A stretch of 64,000 nt of DNA from positions 868,001 through 932,000 of the forward strand of contig CP023454.1 in assembly GCA_002356635.1 (NCBI GenBank), written 5' to 3'. Source of the stretch: Rhodobacteraceae bacterium QY30 (GTDB taxonomy: Bacteria; Pseudomonadota; Alphaproteobacteria; Rhodobacterales; Rhodobacteraceae). A model generated the notes under the pieces. The model was not told the origin of the DNA and made no database searches. It saw only the letters and a list, made by a program, of their open reading frames with translations. Both the position numbers and the translations under genes were made by a program. Within the stretch, counting starts at the first letter, position 1. Each line of letters begins with the position of its first letter. Shown here one piece after another: positions 34,897 to 43,428 of the stretch.

Positions 34897-35631
34897 TCAG
34901 CCCAGTCGGCGCGTCAGGCGCAGGGAAAGGGCATAGGGCAAAAGCCGCAGCAGCTTCATTCCCAAAGTGAAGCGGCGCGGGAAGTGGATTTCGAAACCGG
35001 GGCGTCCCATGCCGTGCAGCACCGCCTGGGCCGCCGCCTCGGGGCTGAGGATCGCGGGCATGGCGAACCTGTTCTTTGCCGTCAGGCGGGTTTCGACGAA
35101 GCCCGGACAGACCAGCCGGACATCGACGCGTGGCGCCAGTTCCGCCGCCAGGCTTTCCGCCAGATTGTTGACCGCCGCCTTGGTCGCGGAATAGGGCTGC
35201 CCGCCCGGCAGGCCCAGATAGCCCGCGACCGATCCGAACAGCACAAGCTGCCCGCCGTCGCGGAGAAGCGGCGGACAGAGCCGCGCCACATCGAGGGTGC
35301 CCAGCAGATTGACCCGCACCATCGCCTCGGCCCGCGCGGGATCCAGTTCGGCCACCCGGCCCGGATCGTAAAGCGCGGCGGTGCAGATCACGGCATCCAG
35401 AGGCGCCTCGGCCGCCAGGGCCCGAACCGCATCGTCCAAGGAACCGGCCCGTGCCAGATCCAGGGGAAGAACCCGTGCCGATCCGCATTCCCTGGCCAAT
35501 GCGGCCAGCGCGTCGCCGTCGCGGGCAGAAAGGACCAGCTGCGCGCCCCGCCCGGCCAGCGCCCGGGCCAGCGCCGCGCCGATCCCGGCGCTGGCGCCGA
35601 TCAGCCAGATGCGGCGGCCGGTGAAATCCAT
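34897..35631 (-). CDS. Short-chain dehydrogenase/reductase in the rpoE-chrR operon
   Basis: This 244-residue SDR has the cofactor motif GASAGIGAA at 12-20 and catalytic S134, Y147 and K151 (YSATK). It is 3 bp downstream of chrR, so it should be co-expressed with the sigma factor during singlet-oxygen stress. The C-terminus is shorter and more basic than FabG-type enzymes. Substrate unknown; a lipid or aldehyde is plausible from the neighbouring lipid genes. Confidence 0.88.
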   Translation of the reverse strand: MDFTGRRIWLIGASAGIGAALARALAGRGAQLVLSARDGDALAALARECGSARVLPLDLARAGSLDDAVRALAAEAPLDAVICTAALYDPGRVAELDPARAEAMVRVNLLGTLDVARLCPPLLRDGGQLVLFGSVAGYLGLPGGQPYSATKAAVNNLAESLAAELAPRVDVRLVCPGFVETRLTAKNRFAMPAILSPEAAAQAVLHGMGRPGFEIHFPRRFTLGMKLLRLLPYALSLRLTRRLG

Positions 35632-35634
35632 CGC

Positions 35635-36270
35635 TCAGATCCGGAAGATCGGTTGCAGAAGCCGCGGGACCAGCGCCTGAAAGCGCAGGGGGGCGTTGGT
35701 TGCGGCCAGGCAGATGCAGGGCGCCCCGGATCCGGCGACCGGCTGGTGGTCGATCGCGTCATGCGCCGTTTCCACGTCGCCGCGATGGAAGGCGCCTTCG
35801 CTGTCGGAAAAGCTGCCTTGCAGGACCAGCGTCAGTTCCAGCCCGCGGTGGCCGTGTTCGGGCACGGCCTTTCCCGGTGGAATGTAGAGAAGCCGCAGCG
35901 AACCGTCCTGGTCCGATGTCAGGATCTGTTGGCGGATACCGCCGCCCAGCATCCGCCAGCGGGGCGGCTGCCCGCCCAGTTCCGCCATCACCGGCGCCGG
36001 AAACACGCCCGAGCCCCGCTGTGGCGGCGGAGGCGGGGGGCTTGTGTCCAGCGCGGCCATAAGCCGGTCGCGCGCACCGGGGGCCAGGGCGGCGCCTTCG
36101 GTCCGGTCCAGCAGCGCGCCGCCCAGCATGTCCTGTGCTTCGGCCCGGGCGCGGCATTCATCGCACAGCGACAAATGCGCCGCCACGACCACGGCAAAGG
36201 CATGCGGCAGCGTGCCGGTGCGGTAGGTGTCAAGAACGTCGTCGGGAATGTGGTGCTGGATGCGGGTCAT
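35635..36270 (-). CDS. chrR: ChrR-type zinc anti-sigma factor
   Basis: This 211-residue cytoplasmic anti-sigma factor has an N-terminal anti-sigma domain with the zinc site H32-x3-C36-x2-C39 (AHLSLCDECR). A C-terminal cupin domain carries PEHGHRGLELTLVLQG and HRGDVETAH, the metal-binding residues needed for the singlet-oxygen response in Rhodobacter sphaeroides ChrR. It overlaps rpoE by 4 bp (ATGA), as in that species. It holds RpoE inactive until singlet oxygen or peroxide is sensed. Confidence 0.93.
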   Translation of the reverse strand: MTRIQHHIPDDVLDTYRTGTLPHAFAVVVAAHLSLCDECRARAEAQDMLGGALLDRTEGAALAPGARDRLMAALDTSPPPPPPQRGSGVFPAPVMAELGGQPPRWRMLGGGIRQQILTSDQDGSLRLLYIPPGKAVPEHGHRGLELTLVLQGSFSDSEGAFHRGDVETAHDAIDHQPVAGSGAPCICLAATNAPLRFQALVPRLLQPIFRI

Positions 36271-36890
36271 GGCGCAATCTTCCTCAGCTCGTGCCTCAGC
36301 CGTTCCAGGCCAAGGCGGATGCGGGACTTGATCGTGCCAAGTGGCAGGCCCGTCATCTCGCTGATGCGGCTGTAGGGGAGGTCGTCGAAATAGGCGGCGC
36401 GAAGGGCTTCGGCCTGTTCGGACGAAAGCCGCGACAGCGCCTCGGCCAGATGCCGCGCCTCTTGCTGAAAGGCCAGGATCTGCACTGCATCGGGATCCAG
36501 GCTTTCGACCTCGGGCATTTCCTCGGGCTGGGACAGCGGACGGCGGCGCGCCAGATCGATGCGCCGGTTGCGGGCGATGCCGTAGATCCAGCCCGACGCG
36601 TCCGCGCGGTGCGGATCGAATTGCGCCGCCTTGTGCCAGACGGCCAGCATCACGTCCTGCACCACATCCTCGGCAGTGCCGTCCTGCAATCCGCCGCGCA
36701 TGAGCATCGCCTTCAGGCGCGGTGCGAAATGATCGAACAGGCGCCCGAAGGCCGCGCGATCCCGTTGATCGCGCACCGCAAGCAGGTCCCGGGTCACCTC
36801 GGAAAACGCGTCTGTCACCGGCCCATTCATCCCATCCGGCGCGGAGATGCCGCACCCATCCGCGGCCGGAGCGGCCATCGGTATTGGCAT
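36267..36890 (-). CDS. rpoE: ECF sigma factor RpoE (ECF11, singlet-oxygen response)
   Basis: This 207-residue sigma factor has region 2 (FDHFAPRLKAMLMRG through GWIYGIARNRRID) and region 4 (RISEMTGLPLGTIKSRIRLG). The start at 36890 has AAGG about 9 bp upstream and lies about 40 bp after a TGATCC-N18-TATCAG promoter. A start at 36830 (MNGPVTDAF) would give 187 residues, and the true start is not certain. It is partner of the downstream chrR. It should direct transcription from both facing promoters at 36937-37024. Confidence 0.92.
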   Translation of the reverse strand: MPIPMAAPAADGCGISAPDGMNGPVTDAFSEVTRDLLAVRDQRDRAAFGRLFDHFAPRLKAMLMRGGLQDGTAEDVVQDVMLAVWHKAAQFDPHRADASGWIYGIARNRRIDLARRRPLSQPEEMPEVESLDPDAVQILAFQQEARHLAEALSRLSSEQAEALRAAYFDDLPYSRISEMTGLPLGTIKSRIRLGLERLRHELRKIAP

Positions 36891-36936
36891 TCTATCGGAC
36901 CTTGTTCCGGCAGGTGCAATCAAGAGTTCCATGGCC

Positions 36937-36966
36937 CTGATACGGTGACGCCCGCGCAACGGATCA
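36937..36966 (-). promoter_or_regulatory. RpoE-type promoter for rpoE-chrR (autoregulatory)
   Basis: On the minus strand TGATCC (36966-36961) is followed after exactly 18 bp by TATCAG (36942-36937). The -35 matches the ECF11 consensus TGATCC; the -10 is a weaker match to TAAGA. Position suits autoregulation of rpoE. Confidence 0.6.
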
Positions 36967-36994
36967 CTGCACCGGGGAAATATTTCCGGCCGAG

Positions 36995-37024
36995 TGATCC
37001 ACCGGTCGTGGCAACGCGTAAGAA
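36995..37024 (+). promoter_or_regulatory. RpoE-type promoter for the FAD oxidoreductase/lipid operon
   Basis: TGATCC (36995-37000), 18 bp, then TAAGAA (37019-37024): a full match to the Rhodobacter RpoE consensus TGATCC-N18-TAAGA. It lies 25 bp before the start at 37049. Confidence 0.85.
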
Positions 37025-37048
37025 AGCGAAAACAACCACGGAACGCCC

Positions 37049-38332
37049 ATGCCCTTCGATGTTTCCAAAGGTGCGCCCCAGCGCATCGCCATTGTCGGCG
37101 GCGGGATCTCGGGCCTGTCGGCGGCCTGGCTTCTGTCGCGCCACCACCGCGTGACGCTGTTCGAGGCCGAAAGCCGCCTGGGCGGGCACGCGCGCACGGT
37201 GATCGCCGGCCGGAACGGAGACCGGCCGGTCGATACCGGATTCATCGTCTTCAACCACGTGAATTATCCCCACCTGACGGCCATGTTCCGCGACCTGGAC
37301 GTGCCGGTGGCGAAAAGCGACATGAGCTTTGGCGTGTCGCTGGAAGGCGGGCGGGTGGAATATGCGCTGCGGTCGCTTGACGCGCTTTTCGGCCAGCGGC
37401 GCAACCTGGTCGACCCGCGTTTTCACGCGATGATCCGCGACATCCTGCGCTTCAACGCCGGGGCCGAGGCGACAGTCGCATCGCGGCCCGGGCTGACCAT
37501 CGACGGCCTGATCGGCGCAATGGGGCTGGGTGGGCGGTTCCGCGCCCACTATCTGTATCCGTTCTGCGGTGCCATCTGGTCGACCCCCGACCAGGATATC
37601 GGGGCCTTCCCCGCGCAGGCCCTTCTGCGATTCATGCGCAACCACGGACTGCTGTCGCGGGCTGAGCATCACCAGTGGTGGACGGTCGAGGGTGGCTCTC
37701 GGGCCTATGTGGAGCGGCTGGTGGCGGCGCTGGCACGGGCGGGCGCCGATCTGCGCCCCGGCGCGCGGGTTCAGGCAGTGACGCGCGTGGGCGCCGGGGT
37801 CCTGCTGCGGGCGGAAGGGTCCGAGGCCGAGCTTTTCGATCACGTCATTCTGGCCAGCCATGCCGATCAGGCGCTGGCGCTGCTGTCGGATGCCGACGGC
37901 GAGGAGCAGGCGGCCCTGTCGGCGATCCGCTTCCAGCCGAACCATGCGGTTCTGCACGCCGATCCTTCGGTGATGCCGCGCCGCCGCCGGTGCTGGAGTT
38001 CCTGGGTCAGCCGGAGTGACGGCGCGAACGGCGCGGTCGGGGTCAGCTACTGGATGAACCGCCTTCAGAACATTCCCGAGGAGGATCCCCTGTTCGTCAC
38101 GCTCAATCCCGGCGCGGGCCTGGATCCCCGCCTGACGTATGACGAGGTGACCTTTCGCCATCCGGTCTTCGATCAGGCCGCGCTGGATGCGCAGAGGCGG
38201 ACCGCCGCGATGCAGGGCAACCGCAACACCTGGTTTGCGGGGGCCTGGCTGCGCAACGGCTTTCACGAGGACGGCTTTGCCAGCGCCATGCGCATCGCCC
38301 GGCGGCTTCTGCCGGCGCGGGTCGTGCCGTGA
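37049..38332 (+). CDS. FAD-dependent amine-oxidase-like oxidoreductase (RpoE regulon)
   Basis: This 427-residue flavoprotein has the dinucleotide motif VGGGISGLSAAWLL and the RLGGHARTV segment typical of amine oxidase/phytoene-desaturase-like enzymes. It ends NTWFAGAWLRNGFHEDGFASA, a pattern conserved in homologues encoded with DUF1365 and cyclopropane synthase genes. The RpoE promoter immediately upstream and the downstream methyltransferase suggest lipid oxidation in the singlet-oxygen response. A role in methylated or furan fatty acid formation is possible, but I cannot assign the step. Confidence 0.88.
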   Translation: MPFDVSKGAPQRIAIVGGGISGLSAAWLLSRHHRVTLFEAESRLGGHARTVIAGRNGDRPVDTGFIVFNHVNYPHLTAMFRDLDVPVAKSDMSFGVSLEGGRVEYALRSLDALFGQRRNLVDPRFHAMIRDILRFNAGAEATVASRPGLTIDGLIGAMGLGGRFRAHYLYPFCGAIWSTPDQDIGAFPAQALLRFMRNHGLLSRAEHHQWWTVEGGSRAYVERLVAALARAGADLRPGARVQAVTRVGAGVLLRAEGSEAELFDHVILASHADQALALLSDADGEEQAALSAIRFQPNHAVLHADPSVMPRRRRCWSSWVSRSDGANGAVGVSYWMNRLQNIPEEDPLFVTLNPGAGLDPRLTYDEVTFRHPVFDQAALDAQRRTAAMQGNRNTWFAGAWLRNGFHEDGFASAMRIARRLLPARVVP

Positions 38333-39108
38333 CGCTGGCCGATCGCCTTGCGGGCGGCGAGGTGCTGGCACTGCCCGCGCGGATCACCCATGCGCGGCGC
38401 GGGAGCCTGCGCCATGCCTTCACGACCCGGGCCGATCATGTGCTGCTGGCGCCGGAAACCTGCCGCATGCCCCGACTGATGGGACACAACCGTTTCAGCC
38501 TGATCTCTTTTCACGACGCCGACCACGGCGGGCCGCGCGGGGCGGGGCGGGGCGCCCTGTGGGCCTGGGCGCATTTTGCGGCCGCCGGCCTGGAGCGCGG
38601 ACCGGGACGGGTGGTCGCGCTTCTGACGCAGCCGCGGTTCCTGGGCTACTGGTTCAATCCGGTCAGCTTCTGGCTGCTGATCGAGGGCGATGCGCTGCTG
38701 GCCGTCATTGCCGAGGTCAACAACACCTTCGGGCAGCGACATTCCTACCTTCTGGTCCGCCCGGACCTGGCGCCCATCACCGCCGACACGCGGCTGACCG
38801 CCCGGAAGATGTTCCATGTCTCGCCGTTTCAGGATGTGGCGGGGGAATACGTCTTTGCCTTCGCGTTGCACCGCGACCGGCTGGCCATCCGCATTGCCCA
38901 GGTCGACGGCGCGGCGGGCATCGACACCAGCCTGGCCGGCCCGCTGCGGCAACTGACCGCCGGTGCGATCCTGAAAAGCGCCCTCCGCCGCCCCGGAGGG
39001 GCGCTCGGGGTCATCGTGCAGATCTACTGGCACGCACTGCGGCTGAAGCTCAAGGGTGTCGCCTACCGCCGCCTTCCTGTCCCGCCTGAAAAGGAAATCA
39101 GCCGATGA
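38329..39108 (+). CDS. DUF1365 family protein
   Basis: This 259-residue protein begins at GTG 38329, overlapping the upstream stop (GTGA). The family pattern includes RRGSLRHAFTTR, LLTQPRFLGYWFNPVSFW and ARKMFHVSPFQDVAGEYVF. DUF1365 genes are almost always found between an FAD oxidoreductase and a cyclopropane-fatty-acid-synthase-like gene, as here. The function is unknown but the linkage points to lipid modification. Confidence 0.9.
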   Translation: MTLADRLAGGEVLALPARITHARRGSLRHAFTTRADHVLLAPETCRMPRLMGHNRFSLISFHDADHGGPRGAGRGALWAWAHFAAAGLERGPGRVVALLTQPRFLGYWFNPVSFWLLIEGDALLAVIAEVNNTFGQRHSYLLVRPDLAPITADTRLTARKMFHVSPFQDVAGEYVFAFALHRDRLAIRIAQVDGAAGIDTSLAGPLRQLTAGAILKSALRRPGGALGVIVQIYWHALRLKLKGVAYRRLPVPPEKEISR

Positions 39109-40271
39109 GCCTTGCAACACGCGCCCTGCGCCACCGCTTCCTGTCCGCGCTGGAAGGCATCGGCGACGGACGGCTGACCGTGACCACCCCCGAAGGCACG
39201 CGCCACCATTTCGGCCACCAGGGCACCGAAGCGGATCTGCACATCCGCGACTGGCGCCTGTTGCCCCGGCTTGCGCTGCGCGGAGACGTGGGTCTGGGGG
39301 AAGGCTGGATCGCCGGGGACTGGCACAGCGACCGCCTGGAGGGGGTGCTGACGGTGGCTCTGCGCAATCTTGGTTCGCTGGGCGGCTGGGGCAGCCCGGG
39401 CCGGTTGCAGGCTTGGCGGATGCGGATGGTGGACCGTCTGGTGCGGATCAACAGCCGCCGTGGATCGTTGCGCAACATCCGCGCCCATTACGATGTGGGC
39501 AACGAATTCTACCAGCTTTGGCTGGACCCCGGGATGACCTATTCCTCGGCGCTGTTTGCACCGGGCGACGATCTGGAAGGGGCTCAGGCGCGCAAGAACG
39601 CGCGGATCCTGTCGCGGCTGTCGCCGGGGGAAAGCCTGCTGGAGATCGGCTGCGGCTGGGGCGGGTTTGCCGAAGCCGCCGCCGAGCGCGGCCACCGCGT
39701 CACCGGCATCACCCTGTCGCCGTCTCAGAAGGGCTATGCCGACGCCCGGCTGGACGGCCGCGCCGAGGTGCGGTTGCAGGACTACCGCGATGTCACGGGC
39801 CGTTTCGACAACATCGTGTCCATCGAGATGATCGAGGCGGTCGGCGAACGGTACTGGCCCGCCTATTTCGCGGCGCTGAAGGCGCGGCTGGCGCCCGGGG
39901 GGCGGGCGGTGTTGCAGGCGATCACGGTGCCGGACGCCGAATTTTCGGTCTACCGTAGGCGTTCGGATTTCATCCGGCAGCATGTCTTTCCGGGTGGAAT
40001 GCTGCCCTGCGATGCCGCAATCGCCCATGAGGCGGAGAAGGCGGGCCTGCGGGTGCGCGGTAACCTGGCCTTCGGGCAGGATTACGCGCGGACTTGCCGC
40101 ATCTGGTCCGAACGGATGCAAGCCGAACGCCCGCGCATCACGCGGCTGGGATATGGAGAGACGTTCCTGCGCGGCTGGCAGTATTATCTTGACGGCTGCG
40201 CCGCAGCCTTCGGGACCGGGCGCTGCGACGTGGTGCAGGTGGAACTGGCCCACGCGGATGAGCGTGGCTGA
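39105..40271 (+). CDS. Cyclopropane-fatty-acyl-phospholipid synthase family methyltransferase
   Basis: This 388-residue SAM-dependent enzyme has the lipid-side region HYDVGNEFYQLWLDPGMTYS. The SAM site is LLEIGCGWGGFAEAAAERG, followed by IVSIEMIEAVGERYW. It transfers a methylene or methyl group to unsaturated acyl chains of phospholipids. It is coupled by ATGA overlap to DUF1365 and transcribed from the RpoE promoter. It may be a true cyclopropane synthase or a UfaM-like methylase. Confidence 0.92.
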   Translation: MSLATRALRHRFLSALEGIGDGRLTVTTPEGTRHHFGHQGTEADLHIRDWRLLPRLALRGDVGLGEGWIAGDWHSDRLEGVLTVALRNLGSLGGWGSPGRLQAWRMRMVDRLVRINSRRGSLRNIRAHYDVGNEFYQLWLDPGMTYSSALFAPGDDLEGAQARKNARILSRLSPGESLLEIGCGWGGFAEAAAERGHRVTGITLSPSQKGYADARLDGRAEVRLQDYRDVTGRFDNIVSIEMIEAVGERYWPAYFAALKARLAPGGRAVLQAITVPDAEFSVYRRRSDFIRQHVFPGGMLPCDAAIAHEAEKAGLRVRGNLAFGQDYARTCRIWSERMQAERPRITRLGYGETFLRGWQYYLDGCAAAFGTGRCDVVQVELAHADERG

Positions 40272-40311
40272 AGGAACTGGACCCTGGCCCGCTGGCGGGG
40301 TCATGGCGTCT

Positions 40312-41493
40312 TCAGTCGATTTCCGTCAAGGCCCGGCGCAAGTCCTCCACCGGGATGCGAAAGTCATCATGGACATCGGGCACCCCATTGGCGCGGTTTC
40401 CGCGCGGACCCGACAGATAGGAAATCTGTGCCCCGGACGCGCGCGCCAAGCCATCCCAGTAGGGGTATTTCTTGAAGGGGTGGTCCGAATGCAGCACCAG
40501 GATGCACGCGCCGGCGTGGCACCAGGCCATGTTCGTGAAGGCCGCGCCGGAGGGACCGACAATCACATCGGCCCCGGCGAAGATCTCCATCTGATCCCGC
40601 ACGGAAAGTCCCCCGGGATCCACCGCGTGAAACCCGCGGCTGACCAGGAATTCCTGCACCTCCGCCTCGTTCAGAAGGGTCCGGTAACGTGCGGTGCGCT
40701 TGACGAACAGGCGCTTCGGGGTGTCTCCGTTCCGGGCCGGCGGGGCGGCCGATCGGATCGCCGCCGTCATCCGGTGGATAAGGCCAACCGGAAGGTAGGT
40801 GGTTTCATGGGACGGCGGACGGTCATAAACGTCGAGGATCCGGCTGACGTCGCCGGGATAGACCAGCCGTTTCACCCGATGGCACCTGTCTTTCCTCAGG
40901 CGCCGGATGGGGCGGTCCGGTCCGCAGACCAGACGCAGAAGGTCGTGAAGGTTGTCATGCAGGCCTTCCGACACCAGAAGCGGGGCCTCGGACTCCTGTG
41001 TCAGCTGAAGATAAAGGTAGAGGCGGGTCAGGATCTCGACGAACCAGTGGAAGTAGTTCGTCTCATGCTCTCCGGTCAGGTGGACGCCGGCCGGGATCAC
41101 GTCCCTGGACAGCGGCGGCGGGGACAATACCAGGCGCGGGCCATCAAGGATCTGCATTCGCCGCGGCTTTGGCGGCAGGCCCATCCCGAAGCCCGCGCAG
41201 ATTTCATCGCTGAAGGCGTTTCCCTTCCCGTCCAGAAGAATCCGGGTGCCGGGGATCAGGATCACATCTTCAAGGACAGCGATGTAAGGATGCGGATTGC
41301 TGGGCGATGCCCGCCATTCCCGGTCCACCGGCGCGGTGCTTTCGACCGACCGCAAGAAGGCTCCCGCTTGTTCGCGGTCGACAATGAGGCCGCCGCAGGT
41401 CCGGGCCAGGGACCAGACATCGGACAGGGGCATCGTGGCCAGGTCCGGACCGGCCTTCCCCAGCACCGACCGCAAGAGCGTTTTCCAGTCCAC
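40312..41493 (-). CDS. Glycosyltransferase family 61 (DUF563) protein
   Basis: This 393-residue protein has the GT61 core: THETNYFHWFVEILTRL-type segment, RLFVKRTARYRTLLNEAEV, and GADVIVGPSGAAFTNMAWCH near the C-terminus. GT61 enzymes transfer sugars (xylose, GlcNAc) in glycan assembly. No membrane helices are visible, so it is cytoplasmic. It is the third gene of a minus-strand operon after a BKACE enzyme (6 bp gap) and a NeuD-like acetyltransferase. Confidence 0.82.
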   Translation of the reverse strand: MDWKTLLRSVLGKAGPDLATMPLSDVWSLARTCGGLIVDREQAGAFLRSVESTAPVDREWRASPSNPHPYIAVLEDVILIPGTRILLDGKGNAFSDEICAGFGMGLPPKPRRMQILDGPRLVLSPPPLSRDVIPAGVHLTGEHETNYFHWFVEILTRLYLYLQLTQESEAPLLVSEGLHDNLHDLLRLVCGPDRPIRRLRKDRCHRVKRLVYPGDVSRILDVYDRPPSHETTYLPVGLIHRMTAAIRSAAPPARNGDTPKRLFVKRTARYRTLLNEAEVQEFLVSRGFHAVDPGGLSVRDQMEIFAGADVIVGPSGAAFTNMAWCHAGACILVLHSDHPFKKYPYWDGLARASGAQISYLSGPRGNRANGVPDVHDDFRIPVEDLRRALTEID

Positions 41494-41499
41494 GGGCCG

Positions 41500-42399
41500 T
41501 CACCCTTCAGTCGGTCGTGACCCACCCGGCGACCAGGAGCGAAGCTTTAAAAGCTGGCGCAACTGGGCGGCGGGCATCACGGTGCGACCGGACAGGGAGG
41601 CCAGGCAGTGAAGTCTTTCGACCATCTCCTGATTGGTGGCAGGCCGGTTCCGCGCCCGGTCCAGCCACAGATTGTCCTCAAGTCCAATTCGGGCCGCGGG
41701 GGCCATCGCCGCCGCAAGGGCGGAAACCGTGATCTGCGCCGTGCCCATGCCGCCCAGGCCCCAGATCGTATGGCCGGGCAGGGCGGCGGTGATTGCGGCA
41801 AGGGCGGGGAACGTGGCCTGCGCCCCGGCAATGTTGCCCAAGATGAGATTGGCGTAAAACGGCCCCTCCATTCCCGTCCGCTCGATCAGATAGCTGGCGT
41901 AATTCGCCATCCCCATGTCGAAGATCTCGAATTCGGGAAGGATTCCGCGTTCGAGCATCCGGTCCAGAAGCCGCCTGACCATGTCGGGGGCATTGACGCT
42001 TGCCTGCCGAGCGAAGTTCATCGACGACAATGTCAGTGAAGCCATGTCCGGCCGAAGATCCCCGTCCAGGTCAAGCACTTCGGCGCGCTGGTCGAAGGCG
42101 CTGAAATCCCGCCCCGAACAGGAAACGCCGAGGATCAGATCCGGACGCTCGGTACGGATTCCCTCGATGATCTGCGCGTAGATGTCCTTTCGATAGGTCG
42201 GCAGGCCCTTTTCATCGCGGGCATGCAGGTGAACCATGGTAATGCCAAGGGACGCGGCATCCAGCACCGCGCGGATGATCTCGGGCGGCTGCAACGGCAC
42301 ATGGGCCGACATTTCCCGGGTGGGGACCATGCCGGTCGGGGCCAGGTTGATTATGAGCGCGCCGGGATCGTTCGCCGAAAATTTCAGTTCTTCGCTCAT
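41500..42399 (-). CDS. Beta-keto acid cleavage enzyme (BKACE, DUF849)
   Basis: This 299-residue cytoplasmic TIM-barrel enzyme has metal ligands in VHLHARDEKG (H57, H59) and the LEDNLWLDRARNRPATNQ segment carrying the conserved Glu-Asp. BKACE enzymes react a beta-keto acid with acetyl-CoA to give acetoacetate and a new CoA ester, for example 3-keto-5-aminohexanoate in lysine fermentation. Here the neighbours are a NeuD-like acetyltransferase (4-bp overlap) and a glycosyltransferase, not lysine genes. It probably makes or removes an unusual acyl group. Confidence 0.88.
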   Translation of the reverse strand: MSEELKFSANDPGALIINLAPTGMVPTREMSAHVPLQPPEIIRAVLDAASLGITMVHLHARDEKGLPTYRKDIYAQIIEGIRTERPDLILGVSCSGRDFSAFDQRAEVLDLDGDLRPDMASLTLSSMNFARQASVNAPDMVRRLLDRMLERGILPEFEIFDMGMANYASYLIERTGMEGPFYANLILGNIAGAQATFPALAAITAALPGHTIWGLGGMGTAQITVSALAAAMAPAARIGLEDNLWLDRARNRPATNQEMVERLHCLASLSGRTVMPAAQLRQLLKLRSWSPGGSRPTEG

Positions 42400-43064
42400 A
42401 CACTCAGATCATTATAGCCCGGGATGCCTTCGCGCCGCACCGTCGCCGGATTTCCCATCACCAGCGCATGATCGGGAACGTCCCGCGTTACCACGGACCC
42501 GGCCGCCACCACCGCATTCGCGCCGACGGACACACCGGGCAGAAGGACGGCCCCGGTGCCGATAACGCTGCCCCGCCCGATCGTGACGAAGCCACCCGTC
42601 ACCACGCCCGGCCCGATCGAGGCGAATTCCGCCACCGCCGCGTGATGGCCAAGAGAAGCGCCCCGGTTGATGAAGGAAAAGTCGCCCAAGGACGATTTGC
42701 CGCCGATGGTCACGCCGCAATTGATATAGACGCCCGCTCCGATCCGAAGGCTGGAGGGAAGGATGGCCGTCTTGTCGACCAGGGCTGGAAAATGCGTGGC
42801 GCCCAGGTCCTTGGCTTCCGCAGCCGCAAACTTCCTGTGGGCCGGGGTGAACAGGGCGACGACAAGCGCATGATCCAGGAAGCCTTCCTGGAAACGCGCA
42901 AGGTCCACCACCTTTTCCGTCTCGATCGCGTGGCAGTCACCGGCCCGGTTCTGCACGATCGCGGCGACATCATATCCGCTGCGATTGCAGCTTTCTTCAA
43001 CGTCCACGACGATGGAAGAGCCAGCGCCGTAAATCACCCTGCGCCTGTCGTGCTGATCGATCAT
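42396..43064 (-). CDS. NeuD-like sugar O/N-acyltransferase (left-handed beta-helix)
   Basis: This 222-residue protein has an N-terminal Rossmann-like nucleotide/sugar domain (RRVIYGAGSSIVVDVEESC). A hexapeptide-repeat beta-helix follows (about 100-215: GAGVYINCGVTIGGKSSLGD, VGANAVVAAGSVVTRDVPDH). This is the PglD/NeuD layout, acetylating UDP-sugars or sialic acids from acetyl-CoA. The start at 43064 is preceded by GGGGTCC. It is first in the operon with BKACE and GT61. Confidence 0.88.
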   Translation of the reverse strand: MIDQHDRRRVIYGAGSSIVVDVEESCNRSGYDVAAIVQNRAGDCHAIETEKVVDLARFQEGFLDHALVVALFTPAHRKFAAAEAKDLGATHFPALVDKTAILPSSLRIGAGVYINCGVTIGGKSSLGDFSFINRGASLGHHAAVAEFASIGPGVVTGGFVTIGRGSVIGTGAVLLPGVSVGANAVVAAGSVVTRDVPDHALVMGNPATVRREGIPGYNDLSV

Positions 43065-43428
43065 GAACGAAACTGGACCCCATTTTCCGGCAGCGCACCA
43101 GACCCCGGGGTCGCGCGCAGCGCCGGCCACTATATCAGCGACCTCACGAAACAGTCATGCGGAAAAGTTGCCGCACCTTGGCGTTCGCTTCGGTGAGGCA
43201 GGGGGCGTGTCCGGCCCTTGCCGGGCAGGGTGCCGCACAGTCGTCCTCGGCGCGAATCGAACCGGCGCCGGAGGGGCGGATTCTGCAGATACCGACGCAC
43301 AGAGGGCCAAGGATGTCGAAATTGCACCCACTTCGTCCAGGTGCGCGGGGTAAGGGACGGTTCAGGATTTTGCCCGCGCGCCCTGACTCGTCTGTGGCGT
43401 ACATCTTTTTCTGGAAGGACCAGCCCGA
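43065..43428. promoter_or_regulatory. Divergent promoter region between NeuD-like and SerC-SerA genes
   Basis: A 364-bp non-coding region drives the NeuD-like operon (minus) and the fusion enzyme (plus). I see no confident -35/-10 pair, riboswitch or long hairpin. The fusion gene has a GGAAGGA ribosome site just before 43429. Confidence 0.4.
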
